DNA of 64,000 nucleotides from Pichia kudriavzevii (GCF_003054445.1 NC_042506.1:1619501-1683500); one strand, 5' to 3'. Shown: positions 28,201 to 37,707, counted from the stretch's first letter. A program made the numbers and translations. Notes: a model not told the origin generated them from the sequence alone.

Positions 28201-28245
28201 GCTATATGCTATATGTTATATGCTATATGTTATATGATATATGCT
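28201..28245. repeat. 7-bp tandem repeat (GYTATAT)6
   Basis: About six imperfect copies of a GCTATAT/GTTATAT unit followed by GCT, in the PHO8 upstream region. It is a simple minisatellite-like array of 45 bp. Confidence 0.8.
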
Positions 28246-28312
28246 ACAAAGATGAACATCTCTAAATGATGCCTGTATATAAACTGGATTGCGTTAGTTG
28301 GCCGTTTACTGT

Positions 28313-29080
28313 CTACTCGACGCAATCGTTCGACCCTGCACTTCCGTAGTGCTCCGGGAGACCTTCCTCCACGTCTCCGAGCAACGTGTCTTTATTGGAT
28401 GAGTGATACACGGGGCTCTGGATCAAGTTGTCTACGACATAGCACTGGAAGACGTTCATAATAAGCGGGAAAACAAGCAGGACAAACCCCACCTGGACAT
28501 TCGGATATGGGTCGAGTCTTGATAACATCCAGATGGCGACTCGTACAAGGATGGGGAAGGACAGCATGAGCACATACACCGACAGCTTTGTAAGGCCCAA
28601 ACTCACCAAATACACCACCAACTGCTTGGCGTAGTTTGAGAGTAGGGGCGGGTCGCCATACTCTCCTGAATTCAAGCCATGGATGTGCATCCCCTTGAGG
28701 ACGCCAGTAATGCCCACAATGAAGAAGTAGAGTATTGGTATTCCAATGGTGGTGTCGAATAGTAGATTGAGGAAATAGTAGTCACATGGGTTGTCGCATA
28801 TCCTCTTTGGGTTGCCCTTGACCGTGAAGACATGGAGTCTTATCTTGGAGATAATACTGAGAAACAAGTTGGTGATATGGACAAACGATGCCCCAATGAC
28901 TTGTTTGGAGACGTCGTACATCCAAATACGCCAAGGTCGGCGATGTGGCCGTTCATGGTATCTCTTCCAAACGAGAGACCCCATTGTGAGCACGGCCATC
29001 AGGGCCTGCACAAAGAGACCAAACGGTCCAAGAAGCTCGCATTTGCCATTGTCTTCTCCGTCGTTAAGTAGTTGTATCAT
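28313..29080 (-). CDS. Vacuolar membrane protein, STIMATE/TMEM110 family (YPL162C-like)
   Basis: A 255-residue multispanning protein resembling S. cerevisiae YPL162C, a vacuolar membrane protein of unknown role, and animal STIMATE/TMEM110, which acts at ER-plasma membrane contacts. Family marks are CELLGPFGLFVQALMA near the N-terminus, then KRYHERPHRRPWRIWMYDVS and KQVIGASFVHITNLFLS. The conserved NPCDYYFLNLLFDTTIGIPI follows, then a PPLLSNYAKQLVVYLVSLGL block. Five or so hydrophobic segments are seen, and the tail is acidic. The open frame continues 23 codons upstream with no ATG and then a stop; the ATG at 29080 puts CELLGP at residue 14, as in relatives. Function in yeast is not established. 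Confidence 0.85.
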   Translation of the reverse strand: MIQLLNDGEDNGKCELLGPFGLFVQALMAVLTMGSLVWKRYHERPHRRPWRIWMYDVSKQVIGASFVHITNLFLSIISKIRLHVFTVKGNPKRICDNPCDYYFLNLLFDTTIGIPILYFFIVGITGVLKGMHIHGLNSGEYGDPPLLSNYAKQLVVYLVSLGLTKLSVYVLMLSFPILVRVAIWMLSRLDPYPNVQVGFVLLVFPLIMNVFQCYVVDNLIQSPVYHSSNKDTLLGDVEEGLPEHYGSAGSNDCVE

Positions 29081-29583
29081 GACCAGCGGTATGACCCCTA
29101 AAGAAGAGAGGAATGTGTCGATATCCTGTCCTTGGGGAAAGCAATTCAAGGCCTGGATGTCCCACTATCTGTGTCCCAATATGGAAAAGAAAAAAAAAGA
29201 CTTTTCCCACACTTGGGAGAACTTCAACACCGGCACTAGAGCAACTCTATAAACCCGAAACAGAACCCCCTGATTTTGCGCTTCTACTCTGAACTGTGCA
29301 CTCTATCTGCCTTTCCAGGGGACAAGATAAACATCTTCCTGGATACTGTGGGAAGGGGGGGACACGGATTAGTAAGCAAATGATATCATGCATAAGTGGT
29401 ACTAAATATATGTCTATACAAGGAGAGAGAGAGAGGAAGAGACCGAAAGAGTGTGAGAATCGTCTCACCTTTTTTTTTTATTTAGCTTAAACACACAACT
29501 TAATTCTGTGGCACTCTTGTTCTTTGTTGTCTTTTACTCTGTTGCTCCTCTTGGCATACACGTTCAAGAAACCACGACCAAGA
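29081..29583. other. Divergent promoter region of the YPL162C-like gene and COX17
   Basis: About 500 bp. A purine repeat (GGAGAGAGAGAGAGG) lies near 29420-29436 and a T9 run near 29471. No convincing gene; small frames here lack family features. Confidence 0.4.
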
Positions 29584-29820
29584 ATGTCTGGCGAAAAGAA
29601 ACAAGAATGTACGTATCTCTGTTCCAGGCTGCTGGCATTATATTAGAACCCTTTCTACTAACACGCACGTCTAGCCAAACCAAAGCCTTGCTGTGTTTGT
29701 AAGGAGGAAAAATCAGCAAGAGACGAATGTCTCTTAATTAACGGTGTTGATTCGCCGAAGTGTGATTCTCTCATCAAGGCGTACAAAGAATGCATGAAAG
29801 GCTATGGCTTTGAGATATAA
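29584..29820 (+). CDS. COX17: Copper chaperone for cytochrome c oxidase (two exons)
   Basis: Cox17 carries Cu(I) in the mitochondrial intermembrane space to Sco1 and Cox11 for cytochrome c oxidase assembly. The gene is split: exon 1 at 29584-29608 (MSGEKKQE plus one base), an intron at 29609-29674, exon 2 at 29675-29820. Splicing gives exactly 56 codons. The product contains the hallmark KPKPCCVCKEEKSARDECL, in which the CC pair binds copper, then the C-x9-C twin (DECLLINGVDSPKC and AYKECMKGYGFEI) that forms the disulfide hairpin. It matches S. cerevisiae Cox17 (69 residues, KPKPCCVCKPEKEERDTC and KYKECMKGYGFEV) but has a shorter N-terminus. The exon frames are too short to be found by ORF length. 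S. cerevisiae COX17 has no intron. Confidence 0.92.
29609..29674 (+). other. 66-nt spliceosomal intron of COX17
   Basis: 5' splice site GTACGT, branch site TACTAAC at 29656-29662, 3' splice site CTAG at 29671-29674. Removal joins codon 9 (T|CC, serine) and restores the Cox17 frame. At 66 nt it is short for a yeast intron, with 12 nt between the branch site and the 3' splice site. Confidence 0.9.
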
Positions 29821-30024
29821 GTGCTTACTGTTGCACAAAGTGGAGAGACATTCAAAAACCCCCTCCTCCTTCACTTGGAAGAAGACTCATATTTATTCAC
29901 CGTGTACATACCAGCGTCATTAGGAGGGCTACATTTGTAGTGTTATATCCCCGATATACGTATATAGAGATTGTTGTTATCACTTAAAAAAATTCAAGAT
30001 ATTTTCGTTATACACGTTATAGAT

Positions 30025-32811
30025 TTACTCAATGTAGTTTGCAAGACTTTCAACAAGGTCGGCCTCGGTACCCTTGACGACTGTCTTCATCATGACACCC
30101 TTGGAAGAAATGGCAAACTTGACAATGGCCAAAACCTTGCTATCTGAGATGCTTCTACCAGATAATTTTAACGTATGGTTGTTGACACCCGACTTTACAA
30201 CTTCAGTTGCCTCGATTGGCATCATGGACATGGTGATTATTAATCTGTCAACCACACTCTGCAGATCAATAGACTCGGAATCTCCCAAGTTATATACTGC
30301 CGACTCCTCGACTGGAAGCTCGTCCCACTGCTTGGTGAAATCGTTAATATAGGATGGAATAATAAAATCTCCTGGAATGATGGATAACTCTTCAATCTGA
30401 TATTCATCAGGGAAACCTTCCTCATCTTCATCGGCATCAACATCCTTGGTGACGTATGATAGGGCGTTAGCCATCGAAGCCAATAGATATTTCTTATCGT
30501 CACTACTAGAAGGTCTTGCAATGGATGCATAAACTTTACCCTTTTCGTGAGGTTGGAGTTTCTCGATTGGTAGTGTGAACTCCTCAGTATAACCTTCGGT
30601 ATCAAATTGTGAAATAACATTAACATTCTCCAGGATAATATCATCCAATGTATTTTCAATGTTATATTCAATAACTAGATGTTCTTCAAATATGTGTTTA
30701 ACTGCCGTGACTACAAATTCGGTCTCCTTTTCTGTCAATTCAACCGGCGCTGATGATTTTAGTAATGAGCCGTATTGGCCAATTTCTGGTAATAATGCTA
30801 GCTCGTTTTGATATTCTTGTTGCTGTAATGTGTACTTGGTCATGTCAGAGACATTGTTCAGATTGTCGTTGGAATTACTCTTGCTTTCATCTGGAGTGGA
30901 GGATAATGAATCCATGTTTTCATCATTCGAACCAGTGATTTTTCCTAGTAGCTTCTCCTTCAATTCAAAAGCTTTAAATTCATCTTCTGTCATCTTAGGA
31001 ACAGAATTAATATTGAATGGTTCTTGAAATGATGACTTGTCTGGATTATTGACATACTTGGCCAACTCTTGCTCTAAAATGTTCAAGGAATATTTGAACT
31101 TTGGTTGGAGATAAGCCTTTGCATCCTTTAGATCTTTAGATTCTAGCAATTTAAGTGATAAAACAGCCCTATCTCTAACTTCATCGTCAATATCCTGCAA
31201 TGATCTCTTTAATAAAATCTTTATACTCTTGTTCAGCTCAACATCATTAATCAATGCAAATTTGGACAATGCAATAACTGCAGATGATCTAACAATTGAA
31301 TTTTCTAAAACAACTCGGTTGTAGATATATCTAACGTAAGTGGACGGATTCGAAGTTTTAGGACCCTCGTTACCTAGCAAATGTAAGATTCTAACTGACA
31401 ACTCGGTGTATTCACAGTCCTCAATGAATTCACATAACATTTCCAATGCTGTGGCTTTGGATTCTGGAATGAATTTGATAATGTCAAAAATGGCTTCCAC
31501 AATGGCGTTCTTAAAATTGAAACCACCTTCCTCTCTTAAAACATCATTTAAGAAAGACAACATTGATTTATACTTGGTTGGAAATTTCAAAGATAATGTT
31601 CTGATTGCATCGATGACAATAATTTTGAATTCGTCAGAAATTTCATCCATAAAATTGGAAATTGCCTTGACCAATCTATCGACACTTTCAATATTGCCTG
31701 TCTTCAATAAAGTTGTGATTGCATAAGTGGAAATCGATCTTGATTGGTCATTGATCATCTTTTCCAACTCTAAGTTACAAACGCCAACTTTATCGGAATC
31801 TTTAATCGCAACTTTATTCAAAATTCTAACAGCTGCAAACCTAGTAACTGTTCTTGGTACGCTTAATAATGACTGTAATGTTGTGATTGCATTCATCTGC
31901 TGTTCATTGCTGAACTTCGAAGAATGGGTCAAAATCAATTTAGCAGCTTCCAATTCAACCATATCGGATTTATGGTTCAACCAACTAACAAAAAGTGGCC
32001 ATAAACTATTGATGAATTGAGGATCATCTAGAATAAGTTTTTCAACAAACCTAATTAGTTGGACCTGTGCTAAAGAGCTATTCAAAGATCTTCTTTCGGT
32101 TAATTGCTGAATCATCTTAATCAAAGACATCTTATCAGTGTTTCTGAACTGATACAATAAACCCAAGGCATGATATTGGTGTATGTAAGTTGACGATGGA
32201 ACTTGATTATAACCACTGAACTCATGCTGTGTGTATTGGGAAGTTGGAAAGTGTTTGCTTGCAGTAATTGATTCTTGTGCTTCATTTACCCATCTTTTCA
32301 CAGTTTCCTTCGCAACAGGTAACAGATGGAATGAGGAAACAAGAGCAGATGAAGAAATCGATTGGTTGGAATCAACAATGGAGTTCTTGAACAATCTCTC
32401 TGCAGAATGAATGGTTGAAGCATCCAACACCCTAGACAATGTTCTCACTGCATCTGGCTTATAGACCGGATCACCACTTTGGATGTCCTTCATAATTGAG
32501 GCGGTAATCATCAAGATGTCATCTGAATGAGAACATAATTCTTTGATTGCCAAGTATGCAATCTGTCTCAATGCAGGATCATTGTTGTGGAACAACTTGG
32601 AGATCGAAAAGAACAAGTTGGTGCTCTCAACACGAGGGAAACCTTCCCCTGCATAGAATAGTCTCAATAATCTAGACAGAAGTTTACGACACTTCTTTGC
32701 TTGAATTGGTGATGCATTGCATGCTTGCAGGCATTCCTGATAGACTGTCATCTTGTCTGGAAGAACACCAGCATTGCCATCCTCGTTTTTCTTATACGTA
32801 TGTGTGGACAT
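30025..32811 (-). CDS. SEC21: Coatomer gamma subunit
   Basis: Gamma-COP of the COPI coat, which mediates retrograde Golgi-to-ER transport and binds dilysine cargo and Arf1. The 928-residue length matches S. cerevisiae Sec21 (935). The N-terminus shows adaptin-like HEAT repeats: KMTVYQECLQACNASPIQAK, KLLSRLLRLFYAGEGFPRVE, FFSISKLFHNNDPALRQIAY, then DPVYKPDAVRTLSRVLDAST. The C-terminal ear/appendage ends in the conserved GVMMKTVVKGTEADLVESLA. The ATG at 32811 is the first in frame. CAF40 lies upstream on the same strand, the same neighbour pair as S. cerevisiae YNL287W-YNL288W. Confidence 0.96.
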   Translation of the reverse strand: MSTHTYKKNEDGNAGVLPDKMTVYQECLQACNASPIQAKKCRKLLSRLLRLFYAGEGFPRVESTNLFFSISKLFHNNDPALRQIAYLAIKELCSHSDDILMITASIMKDIQSGDPVYKPDAVRTLSRVLDASTIHSAERLFKNSIVDSNQSISSSALVSSFHLLPVAKETVKRWVNEAQESITASKHFPTSQYTQHEFSGYNQVPSSTYIHQYHALGLLYQFRNTDKMSLIKMIQQLTERRSLNSSLAQVQLIRFVEKLILDDPQFINSLWPLFVSWLNHKSDMVELEAAKLILTHSSKFSNEQQMNAITTLQSLLSVPRTVTRFAAVRILNKVAIKDSDKVGVCNLELEKMINDQSRSISTYAITTLLKTGNIESVDRLVKAISNFMDEISDEFKIIVIDAIRTLSLKFPTKYKSMLSFLNDVLREEGGFNFKNAIVEAIFDIIKFIPESKATALEMLCEFIEDCEYTELSVRILHLLGNEGPKTSNPSTYVRYIYNRVVLENSIVRSSAVIALSKFALINDVELNKSIKILLKRSLQDIDDEVRDRAVLSLKLLESKDLKDAKAYLQPKFKYSLNILEQELAKYVNNPDKSSFQEPFNINSVPKMTEDEFKAFELKEKLLGKITGSNDENMDSLSSTPDESKSNSNDNLNNVSDMTKYTLQQQEYQNELALLPEIGQYGSLLKSSAPVELTEKETEFVVTAVKHIFEEHLVIEYNIENTLDDIILENVNVISQFDTEGYTEEFTLPIEKLQPHEKGKVYASIARPSSSDDKKYLLASMANALSYVTKDVDADEDEEGFPDEYQIEELSIIPGDFIIPSYINDFTKQWDELPVEESAVYNLGDSESIDLQSVVDRLIITMSMMPIEATEVVKSGVNNHTLKLSGRSISDSKVLAIVKFAISSKGVMMKTVVKGTEADLVESLANYIE

Positions 32812-33132
32812 GGCGTGATTCTGGGTTCCTGTTGGTATGTAAATTGACCCTTTGACTAACTTCTATATATAAATGCATACATACCTTATATAAACAACTG
32901 GGTAATTTCATTTTCCACTTCGTGTTCAATTTCATTCGATCCAGAAAAACGAGGAAAAATTAGAAAAATGGTAAAAGCGAAAAAAACAAAAGTGGCGCAC
33001 ACTCTTTAGCAGAGAGACCACGTGCACTGCGCATGCGCCACTTTGGCGCCACTTTTTATTGTTATCAATAAGTTATAGTGTTTTGACTATTATGCTGTTG
33101 TACAAAAAATTCTAAGTTAATACAGATACACA
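32812..33132. other. SEC21 upstream region
   Basis: About 320 bp between the SEC21 start and the CAF40 stop. It contains the AAAGTGGCGC motif cluster and a CACGTG site described separately. No gene. Confidence 0.5.
32988..33057. promoter_or_regulatory. Motif cluster upstream of SEC21: three AAAGTGGCGC copies and CACGTG
   Basis: AAAAGTGGCGC at 32988-32998 (plus), its complement GCGCCACTTT at 33035-33044 and GCGCCACTTTTT at 33046-33057, with CACGTG at 33019-33024 and the palindrome GCGCATGCGC at 33029-33038. The region lies 175-245 bp upstream of SEC21. CACGTG is the Cbf1/Pho4-type E-box; the binder of the GTGGCGC element is unknown to me. Confidence 0.5.
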
Positions 33133-34035
33133 TCATTGGAGGTTTTGCAGTAAAAGCTGCAGGGACTGTTTTGCAGACTCATCTTCGTTAAGAACACCGG
33201 CAAATGTATTGTTCCGTAGCTCTTGAGGGAGGATCTTTTTCAATGTTTTCCTGGCCTCAACGTTATCTGAAAGTCTAAGGTAGCATCTAATCAAATGTCT
33301 CAATAGTCTACTTGTTGGTTTATCAACGAGCTGTTTGACTATCACACCAAGCACTTTGGCAACAGCCTCGAATCTATCGTAGGTTTGGCATATATAATTG
33401 AGTCCTTGTTCGTCCAGTAAAATTTTCTGCACAATGAAAATGGCAACAGTTTTATTCAATTCTGAAGAGGACTCCATAATCTTAAGACAGAGTGGAATAA
33501 TTTCGGTAGTTAGAAGGAACTGGATCACTTCAGGTGAATCATTCTTGACTAGCGCACCAATAACTCCCAAACTAGTCAAACGTAGATATTCAAATGGACG
33601 ATGTGTACATGTTGTGTTTAAAAATGGATAGAGAAACAAGGGGATCTGTGCCATCAAAAACGGCATTCTCGTTTCTTGATGGCTTGCAATGCATTGCATT
33701 AGTGCAAGGGCATTACACACCCGATTTGAGGCTTGAATAGTTAATGTGGGTGGTGAAAGCATGGAATAAACTGAAACAATCTCAGCTAAAAGGCATGACA
33801 TCACACCAAAGGAGTTCCATAGAACCAATGCCAAATCCTCATACATCTCTCTCTTCTTGCCCAACTCTAAGAGGGCCTGTTCCTTGTTTGGGCCATAGGT
33901 AAATTCAGTTATCCAGGAGAAAATCATCTTGTCATTTACCGATGAGGATGGACTCTGTTCTGGGACATTTGGCTGCGGCTTACCCTCATCTGGTGGAAGA
34001 TGTGCTTCGTGTGGAGCCGGCTGTTGGTTCGACAT
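33133..34035 (-). CDS. CAF40: CCR4-NOT complex subunit (Rcd1/CNOT9 family)
   Basis: Armadillo-repeat subunit of the CCR4-NOT deadenylase complex. The 300-residue protein contains the highly conserved Rcd1 core: [80 protein letters not shown], and [20 protein letters not shown]. The proline/glutamine-rich leader is only about 40 residues, shorter than in S. cerevisiae Caf40 (373). The ATG at 34035 is the first in frame. It is upstream of SEC21 on the same strand. Confidence 0.96.
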   Translation of the reverse strand: MSNQQPAPHEAHLPPDEGKPQPNVPEQSPSSSVNDKMIFSWITEFTYGPNKEQALLELGKKREMYEDLALVLWNSFGVMSCLLAEIVSVYSMLSPPTLTIQASNRVCNALALMQCIASHQETRMPFLMAQIPLFLYPFLNTTCTHRPFEYLRLTSLGVIGALVKNDSPEVIQFLLTTEIIPLCLKIMESSSELNKTVAIFIVQKILLDEQGLNYICQTYDRFEAVAKVLGVIVKQLVDKPTSRLLRHLIRCYLRLSDNVEARKTLKKILPQELRNNTFAGVLNEDESAKQSLQLLLQNLQ

Positions 34036-34451
34036 TGTCTCTAGTATTGGACTCTTTGGCTAAAGATGTACATAACTGGCAAGGATTTTTAGAGTTATCT
34101 AAGATGAAATGCAAATTCATGTTCCTGACTCTATAAAATTCGCCAAGCCAAAAAGTTAGAATTCGCGCTGGATTTGCCTGTCTATGAAATATTTCTCACC
34201 CTCCATTTGTTATTGATTAAAACCATTGTTTATATTGTACATTACGTCTATAGAAGCTAATCGACTCAAAAGGAAGAATCTCCATTAGATAGTCAAAAAA
34301 AAAGAAGAAAAAAAGAAAAGCTCTCTGAGAACAGGGACTGAATCCCTCTAAACAACCACCTAAAACATAGTAGCTGATATTCGGTATTTATAACCCTTCT
34401 AATACATCAAAAGCTATTTATTGTCCTTATAACTTTCCTATAAATTCCACC
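34036..34451. other. CAF40 promoter and 3' region of the acetyltransferase gene
   Basis: About 415 bp, AT-rich, with a purine tract AAAAAAAAAGAAGAAAAAAAG-like near 34295-34318. No gene or RNA recognised. Confidence 0.4.
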
Positions 34452-35213
34452 TTATTTGGCAATAGAAACTTCCGGTACAATATACCCTTCCTTTTCCCTG
34501 GTTTCTTCTAGGTATCTCCACTTCTCCCCCCTTGGACCTCTGATCATAATATCCATTCTTGCCTTATCTACAGGATCATCCCTGTCACCTAGCCACACCG
34601 CATTGATGGCCCTAAATCCAAACCGCTCGTAAATAGGTAAGTTCCTAATGGCCGAACTCTCAAGATACGCATTGGCACCCATGGGATCAATGTAGTTGTC
34701 AAACACATGGTCGAACATTGCACGAACATTCCCCTTGCCTCTTGCTGCCGGAGTGGAACCCAAGTACACCAAGGTCCACGTGTTTGATGCGTTTGGATCC
34801 ACAGACATTATATGGTCGTAGTTGTCATGTAGCACGGGGAATAACACTCCAAAAACTCTCCTACGACCTTCGGCACCGGTGTTCCACGCCATCTTAGCAA
34901 ACCCAGACCTAACCAGTGTCAAATAATCATCCAGTGAACCGGCATCTGGCTTGACCCAAATGGAAACCGTCTCAAAAGTGTCCTTGTTTTCATGGTCTTC
35001 TCCCTTTATCACAAAGCAGATAGATTTCATAATGTGCGATCTCACATACCCCTCGTAGAGTTGCAGATCAACTTGTTTCTTCAACTCAGGGTTCCCTTCT
35101 AAATGTCTGCTCACATACCTTGCAACATCGTCATTATCAAAAGCTTCGTATAAGGTGCGTGCAGCCTTCTTTGCATCTTCCATTTGCAATATTTCAACTC
35201 TATTTTTGCTCAT
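34452..35213 (-). CDS. GNAT-family N-acetyltransferase
   Basis: A soluble 253-residue GCN5-related acetyltransferase. The acetyl-CoA loop (motif A) is at about 148-165: LVYLGSTPAARGKGNVRAMF with the R-G-K-G core, followed by the motif B-like AYLESSAIRNLPIYERFGFR, the usual 'x-YxxxGF' close. The substrate is unknown; this branch of fungal GNATs is often annotated only as acetyltransferase-domain proteins. The start is uncertain: an ATG at 35285 would add 24 residues (MGRTPIPYRAFCVSNNGF...), but the ATG at 35213 begins directly with the domain (MSKNRVEILQMEDAKKAART) and leaves room for the TATATATATAT run at 35330-35341. Confidence 0.85.
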   Translation of the reverse strand: MSKNRVEILQMEDAKKAARTLYEAFDNDDVARYVSRHLEGNPELKKQVDLQLYEGYVRSHIMKSICFVIKGEDHENKDTFETVSIWVKPDAGSLDDYLTLVRSGFAKMAWNTGAEGRRRVFGVLFPVLHDNYDHIMSVDPNASNTWTLVYLGSTPAARGKGNVRAMFDHVFDNYIDPMGANAYLESSAIRNLPIYERFGFRAINAVWLGDRDDPVDKARMDIMIRGPRGEKWRYLEETREKEGYIVPEVSIAK

Positions 35214-35541
35214 CTTGACAAATATCAATACAAAGCCGTTGTTGGAAACACAAAACGCTCTATATGGAATGGGGGTCCGTCCCATGGAACCCCCTCTGGT
35301 GTTCAAAATAGGGCTCTATGGCCTCTTTATATATATATATTTACCTCTAGATTTAAGGCGCCGCATCGACCTTCCTCATTAGGAAGTATGCTTACTGATT
35401 AGCCGCCGAGTTTCCCCCATTTCATTTATGAGACAATTGGGTACCCCGTTCGATAAGTATACTATTACATTAGAGGATACACTCTATAAACCTATAAGCG
35501 TTTGTTTATTCTATATAATACATTAGGGGAGTATTTGGTGT
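35214..35541. other. Acetyltransferase promoter and CDC20 3' region
   Basis: About 330 bp with a TATATATATATAT run near 35330 and a GGCGCC palindrome near 35357. No gene beyond the possible longer start of the acetyltransferase. Confidence 0.4.
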
Positions 35542-37116
35542 TCATCTGATCACCTTTTCGATACGAGAAGGAGTCGTATCCTTCTCCATTGGCGGTTCGT
35601 CAAAGAGTTTCCAAAATTTGAGGTTTTCGTCACTACCCAATGTAGCCAAGACCGTACCGTTGGGTGATAACTGGCTGTTTAGTATCCGCCCCTCATGTGC
35701 GTTCATTATAACTCCTGTTTTCTGTAGAGTTGGGTAACTATAAACAGATACCTCATTGTGTGGGAACCCATGTGTTGAAACTATTTCCTTGCCAATACCA
35801 TTAGAGTACCCCCATGTAAGTGAACTTACTTGCGATTCGGTATCAATGGTATTGACTCTATTACCTGTGTTTGTATTCCAAAAATGGATCTTCTTACATG
35901 CACTACCGCCACCGCTGGCTAATAAACTTAACTGTGTTGGGCACCATGCCAATGCTTTAACGGCCGCACTGTGTGCAGTTTTAGTGTGGATTGCATTCGA
36001 AGTCAATCTACTATCCCATATATTAACAACATTATCATTACCACCACTTGCCAGTTGTAATCCATCACTTCTCCACTCTAACCCACACACTTCCCCTGTG
36101 TGGTTTTCAAATCTATCAATCAAACAGTTACTTATACGTAAATCATTATGAAATATTGATCCCATCCGTGAACCCATAGTTAAAAAGGCTTCATTCCAAC
36201 TTTGTGAGGAAATTCTACCACAATGTGATAGGATTTTCCGAGTTAACTCATTTTTTTCAATGTCCCATATCTCAACTGAACCATCGTCTAACCCGATTGA
36301 TAGAAAATAACCATCTTGTGACCATCTAAGTGATGTAATGACCAACTCACATGTTGTAATCAAATTGACGCTACCGTCATTTGCATTCCAACAATAAGCG
36401 CTTTTCCCCAACGCTATTGCAAGATTATTGTCCTCAGACCAAGATATCAAATTGAGATAAAAATCATCGGTTAATTCAGGGGCATCTAAAACTTTTTCGG
36501 GACATGAAGGTATCCTCTTCATTCTTGCTTGAGCTGCTGTAGTGGATATTATTTGTCTTGTTTTGAATTTATTTTGCGATGCAACCTTTCTTAGTGAGTT
36601 GCTTTCTTTTGAAGGTGCCGGAGCGGGTGGCTGAAATTGTAGGATCCTTTGACCAACCTCCAGCCCGCATGCTTCAGCTACGGTACTTTGATATATCTCA
36701 GAATGCTGTGATTCGATCCGATCAATAGGTAATGCAAAAGATGGAAGAGATATAGTTTTCTCAACTGACAGTTTCCCAGAAGTTGATTGGCGTGAAGGTA
36801 TGAATCTATCAAACTCATTTGTGTTTGTCCGCCGTAACTTTCTCCCAATTGATAAACTACCTGATGTTGCTCTTTTCAAATTCAGAAATTTGTCGGATCT
36901 AGGACTCTCTTTCAATTTGTCTCCAAATGTTTTATTTTTTCTACTTAACTTGGAAGACCAGTCCGAATTTACAACGTTAAAGTTTGGAGATAATATCCCA
37001 TTGCTTCCAGCGTAAATTGAATTTGTGCTATGATTGACTAGATTCGGACTTGTATTTCCAAATACTGTTCTGTGGTATTTTGGTGTCTTCAATGGCGATT
37101 TTTTTGGTGTAGACAT
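35542..37116 (-). CDS. CDC20: APC/C activator, WD40 protein
   Basis: Substrate-recruiting activator of the anaphase-promoting complex. The 524-residue protein has a C-box (DRFIPSR, about 103-109), the family signature PEKVLDAPELTDDFYLNLIS just before the propeller, seven WD repeats, and a terminal Ile-Arg that docks on the APC/C TPR subunits. It is assigned to CDC20 rather than CDH1 or AMA1 because of ISWSEDNNLAIALGKSAYCW, HTGEVCGLEWRSDGLQLASG and KALAWCPTQLSLLASGGGSA, which track S. cerevisiae Cdc20 closely. The ATG at 37116 is the first in frame. No gene lies within 370 bp upstream, allowing a long cell-cycle promoter. Confidence 0.9.
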   Translation of the reverse strand: MSTPKKSPLKTPKYHRTVFGNTSPNLVNHSTNSIYAGSNGILSPNFNVVNSDWSSKLSRKNKTFGDKLKESPRSDKFLNLKRATSGSLSIGRKLRRTNTNEFDRFIPSRQSTSGKLSVEKTISLPSFALPIDRIESQHSEIYQSTVAEACGLEVGQRILQFQPPAPAPSKESNSLRKVASQNKFKTRQIISTTAAQARMKRIPSCPEKVLDAPELTDDFYLNLISWSEDNNLAIALGKSAYCWNANDGSVNLITTCELVITSLRWSQDGYFLSIGLDDGSVEIWDIEKNELTRKILSHCGRISSQSWNEAFLTMGSRMGSIFHNDLRISNCLIDRFENHTGEVCGLEWRSDGLQLASGGNDNVVNIWDSRLTSNAIHTKTAHSAAVKALAWCPTQLSLLASGGGSACKKIHFWNTNTGNRVNTIDTESQVSSLTWGYSNGIGKEIVSTHGFPHNEVSVYSYPTLQKTGVIMNAHEGRILNSQLSPNGTVLATLGSDENLKFWKLFDEPPMEKDTTPSRIEKVIR

Positions 37117-37494
37117 CTGCAGTTACTCTTCAACTTTTGATAAATGTGTATGTGGAAGTATCTATATGTATATATAGGTAGATATATCTATATCTATGTG
37201 TGCTTGTGTTTATGCTGGCTATGATATTATTATTATGATTTGATTTTGACTAGCTATGATTGAATCTATTGGATCTCGGAATATACCAACTCAAGTGAAT
37301 ATAAAAAAACGAAAAAGCAAAAAGGCACTTATAGAATTGACTTTAAAATGAAATAATGTGCCGTTCAAGTCTTCTAAGTATATGAAACAGTAATAACACA
37401 ACACGAAACAAAAAAAGAGAGGACTGCATGCATCAGCTTTGGCAAGGATCAAAAATGGGATCAATAGAAAAAAAAGGTACCTTCATTTACATGT
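37117..37494. other. CDC20 upstream region
   Basis: About 380 bp, AT-rich, with a TATCTATATGTATATATAGG-type simple repeat near 37158-37196. No gene seen. Confidence 0.4.
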
Positions 37495-37707
37495 TTATTT
37501 TTGTCCCAAAATGGGAATTTCCTCATTAGGGTAATATTCAAGTTTAGCACGAATATACATTACTTTCCTCTTTTCATTCCTCTGTAATGGATGCAATACA
37601 ATCCGCACGTCAGACCTAACTGCTAGGTCAAGATAAGAAACTAGATTTCTTTGCTTATGGCATTGTTTAACCACGGACAGTAAGGCTGGTGCTTGCAAAG
37701 AAAACAT
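37495..37707 (-). CDS. Possible small basic protein
   Basis: A 70-codon frame with an ATG at 37707. The product is hydrophilic and charged, with no membrane segment: hydrophobic start (MFSLQAPALLSVVKQC), then HKQRNLVSYLDLAVRSDVRI and a K/R/E-rich end with VMYIRAKLEYYPNEEIPILG. It looks more like a folded small protein than a random frame, and it sits in an otherwise empty 900-bp gap. I do not recognise the family. It could also be the last exon of a spliced gene continuing up to about 38000, though I found no good branch site. Confidence 0.35.
   Translation of the reverse strand: MFSLQAPALLSVVKQCHKQRNLVSYLDLAVRSDVRIVLHPLQRNEKRKVMYIRAKLEYYPNEEIPILGQK

Larger units (their letters stand above)
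27886..28312. other. PHO8 promoter and 3' region of the YPL162C-like gene
   Basis: About 425 bp. It holds a G17 run (27950-27966), a possible Pho4-type site, and a 7-bp tandem repeat (28201-28245). No gene seen. Confidence 0.45.
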
